Below are positions 1 through 9,268 of a DNA stretch of 64,000 nt, piece by piece. Numbering within the stretch: position 1 is the first letter of the stretch; every line of letters starts with the position of its first letter. The notes under the pieces are model-generated. The model ran no database searches. It had not been told where the DNA came from and saw only the letters and a program-made list of their open reading frames with translations. Position numbers and translations under genes: made by a program. Origin of the DNA: an uncultured Prevotellaceae bacterium (GTDB lineage: Bacteria > Bacteroidota > Bacteroidia > Bacteroidales > Bacteroidaceae); contig CAMKSE010000002.1 in the NCBI GenBank assembly GCA_946415365.1, positions 124,001 to 188,000 on the forward strand, given 5' to 3'.

Positions 1-576
1 ACATCAAACTCCATGCAGGTTGATGCTGAGGGGCATGAGTTGGAACCTTTTCATAAAGGCCCAGAACCGAAGTTTAGAAAGGGTAATGTGCTTATGTTCG
101 GGACTGAACAGGGCTGTAGCATGGTATTCAACAAGAAGGCCGCTGAGATATATTCGGAAAACAAGCCTAATCTGACATGGCATGATAGATGGATGTATCA
201 CATCTGCTACTTCATGGGAAGCGTGACCTACGACCATCTGCCACTGTTCTATTATCGCAGACACGAGAAGAACGCTTTGGCAAATCATAAGGCAGGTAGT
301 CTTGAGGGAGAACCGAGCAAAATAGTGAGGGTATACCGTATTCTTTTTGTAGAACCTCCGGTGACGAATCATGTTGAGATGGCGCGTGAATTTTATGACC
401 ACTTTGCCTCAAAGCTAAATAAGGAAGACCAGAAGATCTTTCGGCGTTTTATCGTGTGCAGAAAGAGTATTGCATCTAAAATATATATGTTGTTTTCACG
501 CCATTTCATCTACCCTTACTATGATGTAAATGAGAGACGTTTACTGAAATGGCTTATTATGGCCGGAAGGCTTTAG
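1..576 (+). CDS. Glycosyltransferase family 2, C-terminal part (5' end outside window)
   Basis: The frame is open from base 1 (first codon aca) to the TAG at 574-576, giving at least 191 residues. The ATG at 13 is internal, because codons before it align with the paralogue at 578-2353 (TSNSMQVDA here, SSNSLFVDD there). The visible part is the C-terminal region of a GT2 enzyme of the type that carries an SDQDD metal-binding motif; that motif itself lies upstream, off the window. The signature EQGCSMVFN followed by WHDRW and PLFYYR is shared with the second domain of the next gene. It probably adds a sugar to a surface glycan at the cytoplasmic face of the inner membrane. Donor and acceptor cannot be read from sequence. 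One base separates it from the next gene, so they are almost certainly cotranscribed. It could itself be the second half of a double-domain enzyme. Confidence 0.85.
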   Translation, partial: TSNSMQVDAEGHELEPFHKGPEPKFRKGNVLMFGTEQGCSMVFNKKAAEIYSENKPNLTWHDRWMYHICYFMGSVTYDHLPLFYYRRHEKNALANHKAGSLEGEPSKIVRVYRILFVEPPVTNHVEMAREFYDHFASKLNKEDQKIFRRFIVCRKSIASKIYMLFSRHFIYPYYDVNERRLLKWLIMAGRL

Positions 577-577
577 T

Positions 578-2353
578 TTGGAGTTTATTGTGAATAGGAT
601 TCTCGCAATAGTTGTCACATACTATCCTGAAAAGGATCTATTGGAGCGTAATGTCCAGGCATTCATCAACCATGTTGACAAGGTGCTTATATGGGAGAAC
701 ACACCTTCACCAGACAAGTCGAATTACCGCTTCATTGAGCATGAGAAAGTTGAATATTATGGAGATGGTATCAACAGCATTTCCAGGGCTTTGAATTATG
801 CGTGGGAGTATGCCAATGAGTATGGATTCGACTATTTGTTGACTATGGACCAGGATTCCTATTTTGAGAACTTCGACTATTATGTAAATAAGACAATACT
901 CTCTCCCCTAGCTCCAGAAGGAATCTGGACTCCTCAGATAAACGGTGAAAGTGTTTCTGAAGATTATGAAGAAATAGAAATACCTATCACATCAGGCATG
1001 TTGGCATCATTAAAGATTGTCAACACTATTGGCGGATGGAACGAGTCATACACGATTGCTTCGGTTGATGATGAGTTCTTTTTGATGGCACATCAGTGTA
1101 ATATAAAAAAATATAAAATAAAGGATGCGTCTCTCTTACAAAGATTTGGTGCCACACAGGTGGTCACAATCTTCGGACATAAATTAGAACTACGTAATTA
1201 TGGACCTCAACGTCTCTATGATATTTATAGGAATAATTTTATCCTTATAAGAAAATATCCAGAAATAGACTATCTCCGCAAAAACTTCTTTCATTATTGG
1301 CTTAAGGCCATCATATTGGTATTTCTCTTTGAAAAACAGAGATTCAGTAAGACGGCTGCCATTTTCAAGGGTATCATATCAGGACTCAGATGCAAGAACG
1401 ATGAATTAAGGAATCTTGGCATTGCTCGCCCTAAAAGGGAAATGGATGTTTTAGTGCTGATGTCAACATATAACGGAGAACTATATTTAAGGAAACAGTT
1501 GGATAGCATCCTACATCAAGACAAGACCAAAGTTCATCTATTAATTAGGGATGATGGTTCTACCGATCACACTTGTGATATTCTAAAAGAATATGCTGAA
1601 AAATATCCAAATGTAGAATGGAAGACTTCAAGAAATGTCGGATTTGTAAGAAGTTTCTCGATTTTGGTTGAGAAGGCTTTATCATATTCGGAACCTGTAG
1701 ACTTTTATGCATTCTCGGATCAGGATGACATTTGGATGCCTAATAAACTGAAGACTGCTTGCCGTTATCTTGAAGAGTATGACCAGAAAACTCCATTGTT
1801 GTTTTCCTCTAATTCATTATTCGTAGATGATAATATGAGTGTATTGGGGTCATTTCATAAGGAGGCCCCTCATTATACAAAACAGAATGTTATGATCTAT
1901 CCTACCGAACAAGGATGTAGTATGGTGTTTAACAGAAGTACATTGGAATTATATAGCAGCAATCCCCCCTTGAATGCATGGCATGACCGGTGGGTATGTC
2001 TTATATGTAACTTTTTGGGCAAGAGTGTTTACTGCCAAACTCCGTTGTTCTATTATCGTATACATGGAGGAAATATGATTGGAAAGAAGCAAAAATTCTG
2101 GGACAGGATTGTGGACGACGCAAAATTCTTCTTTACTTCTGATGCCAAGAACTCACAGATGGTAGAGGAATTCTATCAGGCATTCAAGCCACATTTGAGT
2201 GAAGAAGACCGAGAATTGTTGAACGTTTTCTTACACTATAAGGATTCTTTCCGAAATAAATGGAAAATCGTGATATCGCCAGAATATCAGCGTGCTTCTA
2301 GTTGGCAGGAAAGAATGAGGAAATCTGTATTGTTGCTTTTTAACAAAATATAA
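578..2353 (+). CDS. Tandem double-domain glycosyltransferase (GT2-GT2 fusion)
   Basis: 591 residues from a TTG at 578; an in-frame GTG at 590 is an equally plausible start. The first domain (about residues 5-230) has an N-terminal ILAIVVTYYP strand and a DQDS metal site at 91-94. It resembles rhamnosyltransferase-type GT2 enzymes. The second domain begins at Met289 (MDVLVLMSTYNG), has RDDGSTD and the SDQDD motif (D381-D384), and ends with EQGCSMVFN and WHDRW, which pairs it with the gene upstream. Two complete GT-A domains in one chain suggest that two consecutive sugars are added by one protein, as known for some polysaccharide polymerising transferases. That dual role is inference. It sits 1 nt after the upstream stop and 1 nt before the next ATG. 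The rhamnosyl assignment of domain 1 is tentative. Confidence 0.85.
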   Translation: MEFIVNRILAIVVTYYPEKDLLERNVQAFINHVDKVLIWENTPSPDKSNYRFIEHEKVEYYGDGINSISRALNYAWEYANEYGFDYLLTMDQDSYFENFDYYVNKTILSPLAPEGIWTPQINGESVSEDYEEIEIPITSGMLASLKIVNTIGGWNESYTIASVDDEFFLMAHQCNIKKYKIKDASLLQRFGATQVVTIFGHKLELRNYGPQRLYDIYRNNFILIRKYPEIDYLRKNFFHYWLKAIILVFLFEKQRFSKTAAIFKGIISGLRCKNDELRNLGIARPKREMDVLVLMSTYNGELYLRKQLDSILHQDKTKVHLLIRDDGSTDHTCDILKEYAEKYPNVEWKTSRNVGFVRSFSILVEKALSYSEPVDFYAFSDQDDIWMPNKLKTACRYLEEYDQKTPLLFSSNSLFVDDNMSVLGSFHKEAPHYTKQNVMIYPTEQGCSMVFNRSTLELYSSNPPLNAWHDRWVCLICNFLGKSVYCQTPLFYYRIHGGNMIGKKQKFWDRIVDDAKFFFTSDAKNSQMVEEFYQAFKPHLSEEDRELLNVFLHYKDSFRNKWKIVISPEYQRASSWQERMRKSVLLLFNKI

Positions 2354-2354
2354 C

Positions 2355-3317
2355 ATGAAACTCAGCATCATCATCCCTGTATATAATGTAGAAAAATATA
2401 TCGGTCCTTGTCTGGAAAGCATCTATAGACAAGAACTTGCCGAGGATGTATTTGAGGTCATCATAGTCAATGATGCATCAACAGACGATAGCATGCTGGT
2501 GGTCTCTCACATGATGAATGTTCATCCGAACATTAGCGTTATTACAAATAATGAGTCCTTTGGCCCATCAGTATCCCGTAATGTAGGAATGGACAATGCT
2601 ATAGGTGATTATGTTCTTTTTATCGACTCCGACGATATGTTGATGGACAAAGGTCTCTCTGTTCTGCTCCATAAGGCTATTGATACAAATGCAGACATGA
2701 TTGTAGCAGATTATGTAAGATTGAAAGACGAAGAAATCGGTTATAATTACGACTCTCTGCTAACCGACACCCACGACATTGACAAGACTGGCCTTGACTA
2801 TTATGTGGAAGATTACGACCCGGGAATTGGAAGTTTCATCTGGCGAATTCTATATAAGAGATCCTTTCTGAATGAAAACTGCATACGACTTGTTCCAGGA
2901 GTCTATTATGAAGATATTCCGTTTCTTCAGGAATGTTATCTTAAGGCTCAGCGTGTCATAGGTGTACACCTATTATATTACATATATAGAATCAGGCCCC
3001 GTTCATGCACCTATTCATTTACCATGAAGAATGCGATGGACTATAATACAGCCATTGCAAATACGTGGAACCTGTTAATGCTGGAGGGCCTACCGAAGAA
3101 AGTGCGACGACAGATCAGAAAGAACATCTTTCTGTTCTTCAACTATGCCGTTGACTGTATCATCGGAGTCTTCAGGCAGTCATCGGAAAGAAAGGAAATC
3201 TTCCGCGACCTAAAACAGAAAGTGCCTGGACTGAGACTCGTTCCGTTTTCTTATATCCGTTGGCGACTATTCTGTACAAGAGTAAGAAATTGGTGCCATG
3301 CCAGGCTAGGTATATAA
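2355..3317 (+). CDS. Glycosyltransferase family 2
   Basis: 320 residues beginning with the classic GT-A start MKLSIIIPVYNVEKYI, then VNDASTDDS and the DSDD metal-binding motif at residues 91-94. It is of the EpsJ/CpsI type that transfers a nucleotide-activated sugar to a lipid-linked oligosaccharide. The C-terminal third is basic and contains a hydrophobic stretch (FLFFNYAVDCIIGVF), which may help it dock on the membrane. The ATG follows the previous stop by one base, so translation is probably coupled. Substrate unknown. Confidence 0.88.
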   Translation: MKLSIIIPVYNVEKYIGPCLESIYRQELAEDVFEVIIVNDASTDDSMLVVSHMMNVHPNISVITNNESFGPSVSRNVGMDNAIGDYVLFIDSDDMLMDKGLSVLLHKAIDTNADMIVADYVRLKDEEIGYNYDSLLTDTHDIDKTGLDYYVEDYDPGIGSFIWRILYKRSFLNENCIRLVPGVYYEDIPFLQECYLKAQRVIGVHLLYYIYRIRPRSCTYSFTMKNAMDYNTAIANTWNLLMLEGLPKKVRRQIRKNIFLFFNYAVDCIIGVFRQSSERKEIFRDLKQKVPGLRLVPFSYIRWRLFCTRVRNWCHARLGI

Positions 3318-3330
3318 ACTTTAGTATTAA

Positions 3331-4593
3331 ATGAAAGTTCTATGGTTCTCAGTGACACCTCTCTCTCTGAACACTGGTGATAATACCGGTGTTGAAGGCA
3401 AGGGGTGGATCTCATCACTATTGCAGCTGGCACTTGCCATTGAAGGACTGGAATTAGTGGTGGCCTACGAGAATTATTCACCTAACAAAAAAGAAACAGA
3501 AGAGTCTGAGCGTCTCAAAATTGTGCCGATAAATATCTGTAGATATTCGAAGAGAGAGATCATCAAGGATATGATGACGAAGAAGGAGGTGGACGAATAT
3601 ATATTATCGGAATCACTCAAGATTGTGCGGATGGAGAAACCGGACTTAATTCATGTATTTGGAGCAGAATGGTGTTTCGGACTTTTGGCCAGCCGTACGG
3701 ACATACCTGTTGTCATCCATATTCAGGGGTTGTGGTCACAAATCAGAAACTGTCTGCTGCTGCCTGGACAAAGCTCTCTCTTCGACAGATTAAAGCCTGA
3801 ACTGCTGACGCACCCGCTTGGATTATTTGCCAGATACCATTATTACAACATCTCGACGGAGCGACACCAACGGGAGGAGGATATCCTGAGACAGAACAAC
3901 TATTTCATGTGCCGCACCAGATGGGACCAGTCTATTGTCAGATTTTACAATAGGAACGCAAAGATTTTCCACATGGACGAGGCTCTGCGGACGGACTTCA
4001 TGAACTGCAACAAGAGATGGGAGTTTAAGGGAGGTAGGAGACGGATCGTGATCAGCACTACAGGAGCCTGCTATTCCATCAAGGGACCTGACGTTGTGCT
4101 TAAAACGGCCAAACTACTTCGGGAGAATACTGATTATGAAATTGAGTGGAAATGGATCGGTGGCACTGACGATGACATCAGGGAATTTGAAAAATTAACT
4201 AAAATCAAGGCCAATGATGTTGGTTTACGAATGATGGGAACCCTGACGGCGCCACAGATGACGGACGAACTATTGTCGTCGGACATGTACGTTCACACTT
4301 CGTACTCAGACAACAGTCCGAACGCGGTGTGCGAGGCTCAGTATCTGGGTCTTCCAGTCATTGCGACTGATGCAGGGGGCGTCATCTCACTTTTCGGTGA
4401 TCACTATGACAGAAACATGATCGTGCCCATGAACGATCCCTTCTATCTGGCCTCAAAAATTCTTGAGCTGCGAGAGGATAGGGATAAGGCACAACTGCTC
4501 TCTAACGAGAACTGGATTATCTCGCATGAGCGACATGACTACCAGAGGATAACAAGGCAATTACAAGACACATATCTCCAAATATGCGGATAG
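3331..4593 (+). CDS. Glycosyltransferase family 4 (group 1)
   Basis: 420 residues with a GT-B fold. The N-terminal acceptor domain starts MKVLWFSVTPL and includes PDLIHVFGAEW near residue 108. The C-terminal nucleotide-sugar domain has SDMYVHTSYSDNSPNAVCEAQ followed by GLPVIATDAGG. The Glu in NAVCEAQ occupies the position of the retaining GT4 EX7E motif. It probably uses a UDP- or GDP-sugar in assembling the locus glycan in the cytoplasm. It lies 13 nt after the upstream gene and overlaps the downstream polymerase by 10 nt. Confidence 0.88.
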   Translation: MKVLWFSVTPLSLNTGDNTGVEGKGWISSLLQLALAIEGLELVVAYENYSPNKKETEESERLKIVPINICRYSKREIIKDMMTKKEVDEYILSESLKIVRMEKPDLIHVFGAEWCFGLLASRTDIPVVIHIQGLWSQIRNCLLLPGQSSLFDRLKPELLTHPLGLFARYHYYNISTERHQREEDILRQNNYFMCRTRWDQSIVRFYNRNAKIFHMDEALRTDFMNCNKRWEFKGGRRRIVISTTGACYSIKGPDVVLKTAKLLRENTDYEIEWKWIGGTDDDIREFEKLTKIKANDVGLRMMGTLTAPQMTDELLSSDMYVHTSYSDNSPNAVCEAQYLGLPVIATDAGGVISLFGDHYDRNMIVPMNDPFYLASKILELREDRDKAQLLSNENWIISHERHDYQRITRQLQDTYLQICG

Positions 4594-5780
4594 TAGACAT
4601 CATTTATTTCGTGTTTCTGCTGACGTTGTCACTGGACCCTACGGGATTCCATTCCAGGCTGAAAGATCTGCTGTTTGTCGTTCTGGTAATTTATGGGGTA
4701 ATCTATTGTATGAAGCGCCGTCAGTATCTCTCGGGTATCAACAGGGTGACGCTAGCATCGGTAATACTTATTCCCATATGGGGTATGTTTATTGCATTCA
4801 TCACGGACAATCTAACGGACTGGGGGTATGCCATGAGCCAAGTCAGGTCGATGCTGTATATTTCAATTTTCTTTTTTATGGTAACGATGAAACTGGATGT
4901 GCTTCTGAAGGCTATATGGGTGAACGGCATCATTTTGGCATGTGTCACATTGTTGCTCTTCTTCATCTCGCAACTGGGTGGAGTGTTCCTGGAGGTGATT
5001 TATGATTATTGTAATGCCTCAGGGAACTTTATGATGGCTTACAACCGGAATTTCTTGGGCTATACCATTAACGGCCTGTATTTTAAGGCAGGTTCACTGA
5101 TTATCTTTTCATTCATTTATAACCTTTACCAATATCAGGGGCGACTGAAAACAATTTATTCGGTAATCTTGTTCCTCTCGCTGATGGTTGCGGGTTCAAG
5201 GACACCGATGCTTGTGCAGCTAATGATTCTGCTGGTTTATCTATACGACCGAAATATCATCGGTAAATTTCTAACCAGAGTTTCTGCCTTAGTAATGTTC
5301 GGCGGGCTAATTATGGTGACATATCTTTTAGCTACTCAGGAAAATGAGGATTCTAACGAGGTGAAATACGAGAACTATGAATCGTATATTGACGATATGA
5401 GCGAGAAGGGGCATTTGATCTGGGGGGCTGGTGTAGGTAGTGAATTTTATGCAAAGGGTCGTGGCTATAAATTGTCATATTCAGAGTTGTCGTATCTGGA
5501 TATTTTACGTATGTATGGTATCCCTGTCGGACTCTATCTTATTTATCTTTTCTTTGCACCATATTTTGGACTATGGAAGTATCAAAATCGCTCCATTTTC
5601 CTAAAACGCTTTTGTCTGGGATATGTGCTATTCTTGATACTATCAGGAACAAATCCTTTGTTATTAGGATCTATAGGTCTCACTGCGCTGTCGATGTTCA
5701 TGGTCATCGTTAACAAGGCTGGAGACATGGGAGAAGGAGAGGAGGATGGATTAATTGTAGATCATTGTTTGTTGAGATGA
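4584..5780 (+). CDS. O-antigen polymerase/ligase-like multi-spanning membrane protein (Wzy candidate)
   Basis: 398 residues, dominated by about ten hydrophobic segments, for example LLFVVLVIYGVIYC, VTLASVILIPIWGMFIAF and FGGLIMVTYLLA. A larger polar loop lies near residues 250-300 (ENEDSNEVKYENYESYI). This layout is typical of Wzy polymerases and O-antigen ligases, whose sequences are poorly conserved, so the call rests on topology and context. In a Wzy pathway it would polymerise or transfer the lipid-linked repeat unit in the periplasm. It overlaps the preceding GT4 gene by 10 nt, and its TGA overlaps the next ATG (ATGA at 5777-5780). No flippase gene is visible in this part of the locus. 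Confidence 0.7.
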   Translation: MRIVDIIYFVFLLTLSLDPTGFHSRLKDLLFVVLVIYGVIYCMKRRQYLSGINRVTLASVILIPIWGMFIAFITDNLTDWGYAMSQVRSMLYISIFFFMVTMKLDVLLKAIWVNGIILACVTLLLFFISQLGGVFLEVIYDYCNASGNFMMAYNRNFLGYTINGLYFKAGSLIIFSFIYNLYQYQGRLKTIYSVILFLSLMVAGSRTPMLVQLMILLVYLYDRNIIGKFLTRVSALVMFGGLIMVTYLLATQENEDSNEVKYENYESYIDDMSEKGHLIWGAGVGSEFYAKGRGYKLSYSELSYLDILRMYGIPVGLYLIYLFFAPYFGLWKYQNRSIFLKRFCLGYVLFLILSGTNPLLLGSIGLTALSMFMVIVNKAGDMGEGEEDGLIVDHCLLR

Positions 5781-6676
5781 AGAATGTAACTGTGTTACTT
5801 TCCACATATAATGGTGAGAAGTATTTAGAGGAGCAACTTAATAGCATCGTGGCTCAGAAAGGGGTGACGACGGATATCATTGTACGTGATGACGGGTCGA
5901 CAGACAAGACGTGTGGGATACTTGACAAATGGCAGAAAAAAAATGCCCTGAGATGGTACAGCGGACCTAATATGGGTCCTGCCAGAAGTTTCCTGAACCT
6001 ATTGAGAGATTCTGACGACGATGAGTATTATGCATTCTCTGACCAGGATGACTATTGGTTACCGGAAAAACTGCATGTCGCCATCAGCCAACTCAAGCCC
6101 TTCAATGACGAACCTGCATTGTATTTCTCCCAAACCCAGCTGGTGGATAAGGATCTTAATGAAATTGACAGTGTCATCATTAACCCATTGCTGACCATGG
6201 GGGAGGCTCTGGTATATCAGTTTATCGGCGGTTGCACCATGGTGATAAACCGTAGGCTGAGAGATATCATAAACCGATATACACCCTTGTACTTGAGCAT
6301 GCATGACGTCTGGATTTATGAAGTGGCTCAGGCCATCAACGCACATATTGTATTTGACCGGACACCTTCTATTCTATACAGGCAACACGGTGACAATGTG
6401 ATGGGACAAACAACCTCTCGTGCTGCCCATTGGAAAGACCGCACCGGCAGAGCGATCAGAAGGGACTGGCATGCCCGCTCACGTCTGGCTCAGGAGGTCT
6501 ATGACGGTTATCATGAAATTATGACAGAGGATAAGATTAGAATCCTGCGTGACTTCATTGACGGCAAGAAGGACTTGAAAAAACGTATTCGCCTATTGTC
6601 AGATGACCGCTATCGCTGTGGAGACGTAGCCACCTATCGTTTTTTTCGTCTAGCAGTGCTGATGAATATTTATTAA
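5777..6676 (+). CDS. Glycosyltransferase family 2 (SDQDD type)
   Basis: 299 residues from the ATG at 5777, chosen because it forms an ATGA overlap with the polymerase stop. A TTG at 5765 would add four residues. It starts MKNVTVLLSTYNGEKYLEEQL, then has RDDGSTDKT and FSDQDDYWLPEKL. It is a paralogue of the second domain of the gene at 578-2353 and probably of the partial gene at the window start. It also shares the late GGCTMVINR / MHDVWIYE region with them. It is likely one of the sugar-adding steps of the same glycan. A phase of basic residues at the C-terminus (KKDLKKRIRLL) may contact the membrane. Confidence 0.88.
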   Translation: MKNVTVLLSTYNGEKYLEEQLNSIVAQKGVTTDIIVRDDGSTDKTCGILDKWQKKNALRWYSGPNMGPARSFLNLLRDSDDDEYYAFSDQDDYWLPEKLHVAISQLKPFNDEPALYFSQTQLVDKDLNEIDSVIINPLLTMGEALVYQFIGGCTMVINRRLRDIINRYTPLYLSMHDVWIYEVAQAINAHIVFDRTPSILYRQHGDNVMGQTTSRAAHWKDRTGRAIRRDWHARSRLAQEVYDGYHEIMTEDKIRILRDFIDGKKDLKKRIRLLSDDRYRCGDVATYRFFRLAVLMNIY

Positions 6677-6682
6677 ATAGGT

Positions 6683-7492
6683 ATGACTCCACGCATTTCT
6701 ATAATCACCATCACATTCAACAGTGAGTCTACGCTTGAGGAAACTATTCGAAGTGTAGTTTCCCAAGATTATCAAGAAATGGAGTACCTTATCATCGACG
6801 GTGGATCTATTGACAGGACACTTGACATCGTAGAACAGTATAAGGAAAAGATTGATGTGATTATCTCTGAACCAGATAAGGGTATCAGCGATGCTTTTAA
6901 CAAGGGGATCTCCCGTGCGACAGGTGAGATTGTCGGCATCATTAATTCCGATGACATTCTACTGCCTGGAGCATTGACGAAAATCGCTCAGGCCTACAAC
7001 CCTGAAACGGATGTATATAGCGGCTTGATGTATTGTTGGAATGACAAGACGGACGAGAAATTCTTATTCTACCCGGACTTGACATTCGACAAACTGAAGC
7101 TACAGTATTCGGTGACCCACCAGTCGCGGTTCATCAGAAGGGATGCATACGAGCGATTCGGCATGTTCCAGGTGGAATTGAGATATATGATGGATATAGA
7201 CTTGCTGTGCCGTTTCTATCGCCAAGGGGCTGTCTTTCAGCTTGTGGATGCTCCTCTGGCCATGTTTAGACTAGGGGGCACGACAAATGATCCCATCTAT
7301 AAGAAAAAGGAGGACTATAGGCTCTTTGTCAGGAACTTCGGGGGGACGGAGTGGGATTTCCGCTGGATATGGCTGCAAGCTGTCATAAAGTACAGCATGA
7401 TACAGCTAGGCTACAAGTTATTTGGCAGTAACCTGAGGTTCAAGATCCAAAGACATCCTATGCTAAAGAAGATTTTTGATTATCTACCATGA
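6683..7492 (+). CDS. Glycosyltransferase family 2 (WfgS-like)
   Basis: 269 residues: MTPRISIITITFNSESTLEETI, then DGGSIDRTLDI, SEPDKGISDAFNKGI and INSDD (metal-binding). The DKGIxDAxNKGI signature is characteristic of the WfgS/WcaE-like GT2 subgroup found in O-antigen and colanic-acid loci. It starts 6 nt after the preceding stop. Its stop is followed by a purine-rich repeat tract that leads directly into the next gene. The sugar it transfers cannot be read from sequence. Confidence 0.88.
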   Translation: MTPRISIITITFNSESTLEETIRSVVSQDYQEMEYLIIDGGSIDRTLDIVEQYKEKIDVIISEPDKGISDAFNKGISRATGEIVGIINSDDILLPGALTKIAQAYNPETDVYSGLMYCWNDKTDEKFLFYPDLTFDKLKLQYSVTHQSRFIRRDAYERFGMFQVELRYMMDIDLLCRFYRQGAVFQLVDAPLAMFRLGGTTNDPIYKKKEDYRLFVRNFGGTEWDFRWIWLQAVIKYSMIQLGYKLFGSNLRFKIQRHPMLKKIFDYLP

Positions 7493-7495
7493 TCT

Positions 7496-7538
7496 GGGAG
7501 TCAGGAGAGAAGGAGTAAGGAGAGAAAGAGAGAAGGAG
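7496..7538 (+). repeat. Purine-rich repeat tract forming the leader of the next gene
   Basis: The gap between two glycosyltransferase genes is almost entirely G and A, built from GGAGTCA/GGAGAGA/AGGAGTA units, and ends AGAAGGAG before the ATG at 7539. The 17-mer AAGGAGTAAGGAGAGAA at 7510-7526 recurs exactly at 43907-43923 and, on the other strand, at 14271-14287. The tract supplies a strong Shine-Dalgarno-like sequence, which is unusual beside the weak sites elsewhere in the window. Confidence 0.75.
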
Positions 7539-8660
7539 ATGAAAATCCTGTTTTGCAATAACAACCTGGCCGGCATGATGCTCTTTCGGAAAGAGGTCAT
7601 GGTTCATTTCCTGAAAGCGGGATTTGATGTGGTGGTGGTCACGCCTGATAAGACGTCAAATTTATGTGCGGACGATCTACCTGAGGGCATCAGACTGCGC
7701 TGTGTGGCCATGGACAGGACATCGACTAATCCGGTACGGGATATAATGTATGTCATCCGTCTGGCAAGGGTGTTCCGCCAAGAACGGCCGGACTACATTT
7801 TCAACTATACGATCAAACCTAATATATATGGGTCTATCGTGGCGAAAATGCTGGGCATTCCCTGTACTTGCATGATGGCTGGTCTGGGGTATGCCTTCAC
7901 GAACAACGGCCTGCCGTCGAGGATAGCGAGGGTAATGTATCGGACGGGCATCGGGTGTGCGCAGCATCTGCTTCTACTAAATGCACCGAATGTGGAGACG
8001 GTGAGATCATTGAGTCTGTGCGATGACAAGAAGATTGAGTTCCTGGAAGGGGGAGAGGGGGTCGACCTGAACTATTATACTTTTAATGACAATCAATCTG
8101 AGGGGACGACCTTTCTTTTCATCGCCCGTCTGATAGAAGAAAAGGGTTACAGGGAGTTTACCAGAGCTGCCAGGATGGTGAAGAAGAGGTATCCAGAGGC
8201 GCGGTTCCAGGTGATTGGTGAGTATGATTTAGGTTATCCCCGGGCTGTGACAGAGGAGCAGGTTGTCAATGATGTGTCTGAGGGGGTCGTTGAGTACCTA
8301 GGCACTACAAACGATATGAGACAATATTATCGGCAGCCAGGCTACGTGATTTGTATCCCTTCTTATTATTCAGAAGGACTGAACCGTTCCTTGATGGAAG
8401 GCTGTTCCGCAGGGAAGCCCATCATCACTACCGATCACCCGGGATGCAGGGAAATGGTTGTAGACGGGGTTAACGGCTATATGGTGCCACCAAAGGATTC
8501 AAAGGCATTGGCAGAGGCCATGATGAGATATCTCGGATTATCTCCGGAAGCCAGACAGAGTATGTCTATGAAAAGCAGGGAACTGGCAGAACGCAGGTTT
8601 GACGTGAATCATGTTATTGAGGTGTATGACAGAATTGTCAGAGAAGCAATGAGTGAATGA
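7539..8660 (+). CDS. Glycosyltransferase family 4 (PglA/CapM-like)
   Basis: 373 residues from the ATG at 7539 (MKILFCNNNLAGMMLFR). The frame is open to an earlier ATG at 7476 that overlaps the upstream gene, but that extension would be translated from the purine repeat (VRREGVRRERE) and is rejected. GT-B features: IFNYTIKPNIYGSIVA in the N-terminal domain, FLFIARLIEEKGYREF at the start of the second domain, and PSYYSEGLNRSLMEGCSAGKPII with the EX7E-type site. It resembles the PglA/CapM group that adds the second sugar to an undecaprenyl-diphosphate-linked amino-sugar. That fits its place just before the initiating transferase, with an ATGA overlap at 8657-8660. Confidence 0.85.
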   Translation: MKILFCNNNLAGMMLFRKEVMVHFLKAGFDVVVVTPDKTSNLCADDLPEGIRLRCVAMDRTSTNPVRDIMYVIRLARVFRQERPDYIFNYTIKPNIYGSIVAKMLGIPCTCMMAGLGYAFTNNGLPSRIARVMYRTGIGCAQHLLLLNAPNVETVRSLSLCDDKKIEFLEGGEGVDLNYYTFNDNQSEGTTFLFIARLIEEKGYREFTRAARMVKKRYPEARFQVIGEYDLGYPRAVTEEQVVNDVSEGVVEYLGTTNDMRQYYRQPGYVICIPSYYSEGLNRSLMEGCSAGKPIITTDHPGCREMVVDGVNGYMVPPKDSKALAEAMMRYLGLSPEARQSMSMKSRELAERRFDVNHVIEVYDRIVREAMSE

Positions 8661-9268
8661 TGTATAGGCTTTTTGTCAAACGGTTTTTGGATTTCTGGAT
8701 TGCCCTGGCCGTATTGCTCATCATATCGCCAATCCTGTTGGTAGTGACAATATGGCTTCACTTTGCCAACAAGGGTGCTGGGGTTTTCTTCTTTCAGGAA
8801 CGCCCAGGAAAAGATGGTCGGATATTCAAGATTATCAAGTTCAAGACAATGACAGACGAGCGTGATGCCGAAGGAAACCTTCTTCCCGACGAGAAGAGAC
8901 TGACAAGAGTAGGCAGTCTTGTGCGTTCATCTTCCATTGACGAACTGCCTCAACTGATTAATGTACTCAAGGGAGACATGTCGCTCATAGGCCCCAGACC
9001 TCTATTGGTACAATATCTTCCGCTGTATTCCAAAGAACAGGCACGCCGCCATGAGGTGCGCCCGGGTATCAGCGGATGGGCACAGTGTCATGGACGTAAT
9101 GCCATCTCATGGACGGAGAAACTGAAGTTGGACGTATGGTATGTGGACCATGTCTCGCTGAAGACAGACATTGAGATCGTCTGGGTGACACTGCAAAAGG
9201 TTTTCAAGCGGGCTGACATCTCTGAACAGGGACACGCTACCATGGAGTTTTTTAATGGACATAATTAG
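8657..9268 (+). CDS. Initiating phosphoglycosyl transferase (PglC/WcaJ-type sugar transferase)
   Basis: 203 residues, the length of the small monotopic PglC class that lacks extra transmembrane spans. An N-terminal hydrophobic helix (residues about 10-32, FWIALAVLLIISPILLVVTI) is the re-entrant membrane segment. FQERPGKDGRIFKIIKFKTM and SSSIDELPQLINVLKGDMSLIGPRP follow; the adjacent Asp-Glu in SIDELPQ is the catalytic dyad position. It transfers a sugar phosphate, probably a diacetamido or amino-sugar phosphate, from a UDP-sugar to undecaprenyl phosphate and starts the glycan. Coupled to the GT4 gene upstream (ATGA) and followed directly, with no gap, by the ATP-grasp gene. Confidence 0.9.
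   Translation: MMYRLFVKRFLDFWIALAVLLIISPILLVVTIWLHFANKGAGVFFFQERPGKDGRIFKIIKFKTMTDERDAEGNLLPDEKRLTRVGSLVRSSSIDELPQLINVLKGDMSLIGPRPLLVQYLPLYSKEQARRHEVRPGISGWAQCHGRNAISWTEKLKLDVWYVDHVSLKTDIEIVWVTLQKVFKRADISEQGHATMEFFNGHN

Noticed and set aside
7476..7538. N-terminal extension of the GT4 gene to 7476
   Set aside because: The added residues are translated from the purine repeat and overlap the upstream gene; the ATG at 7539 gives the standard family start and has AGAAGGAG before it.
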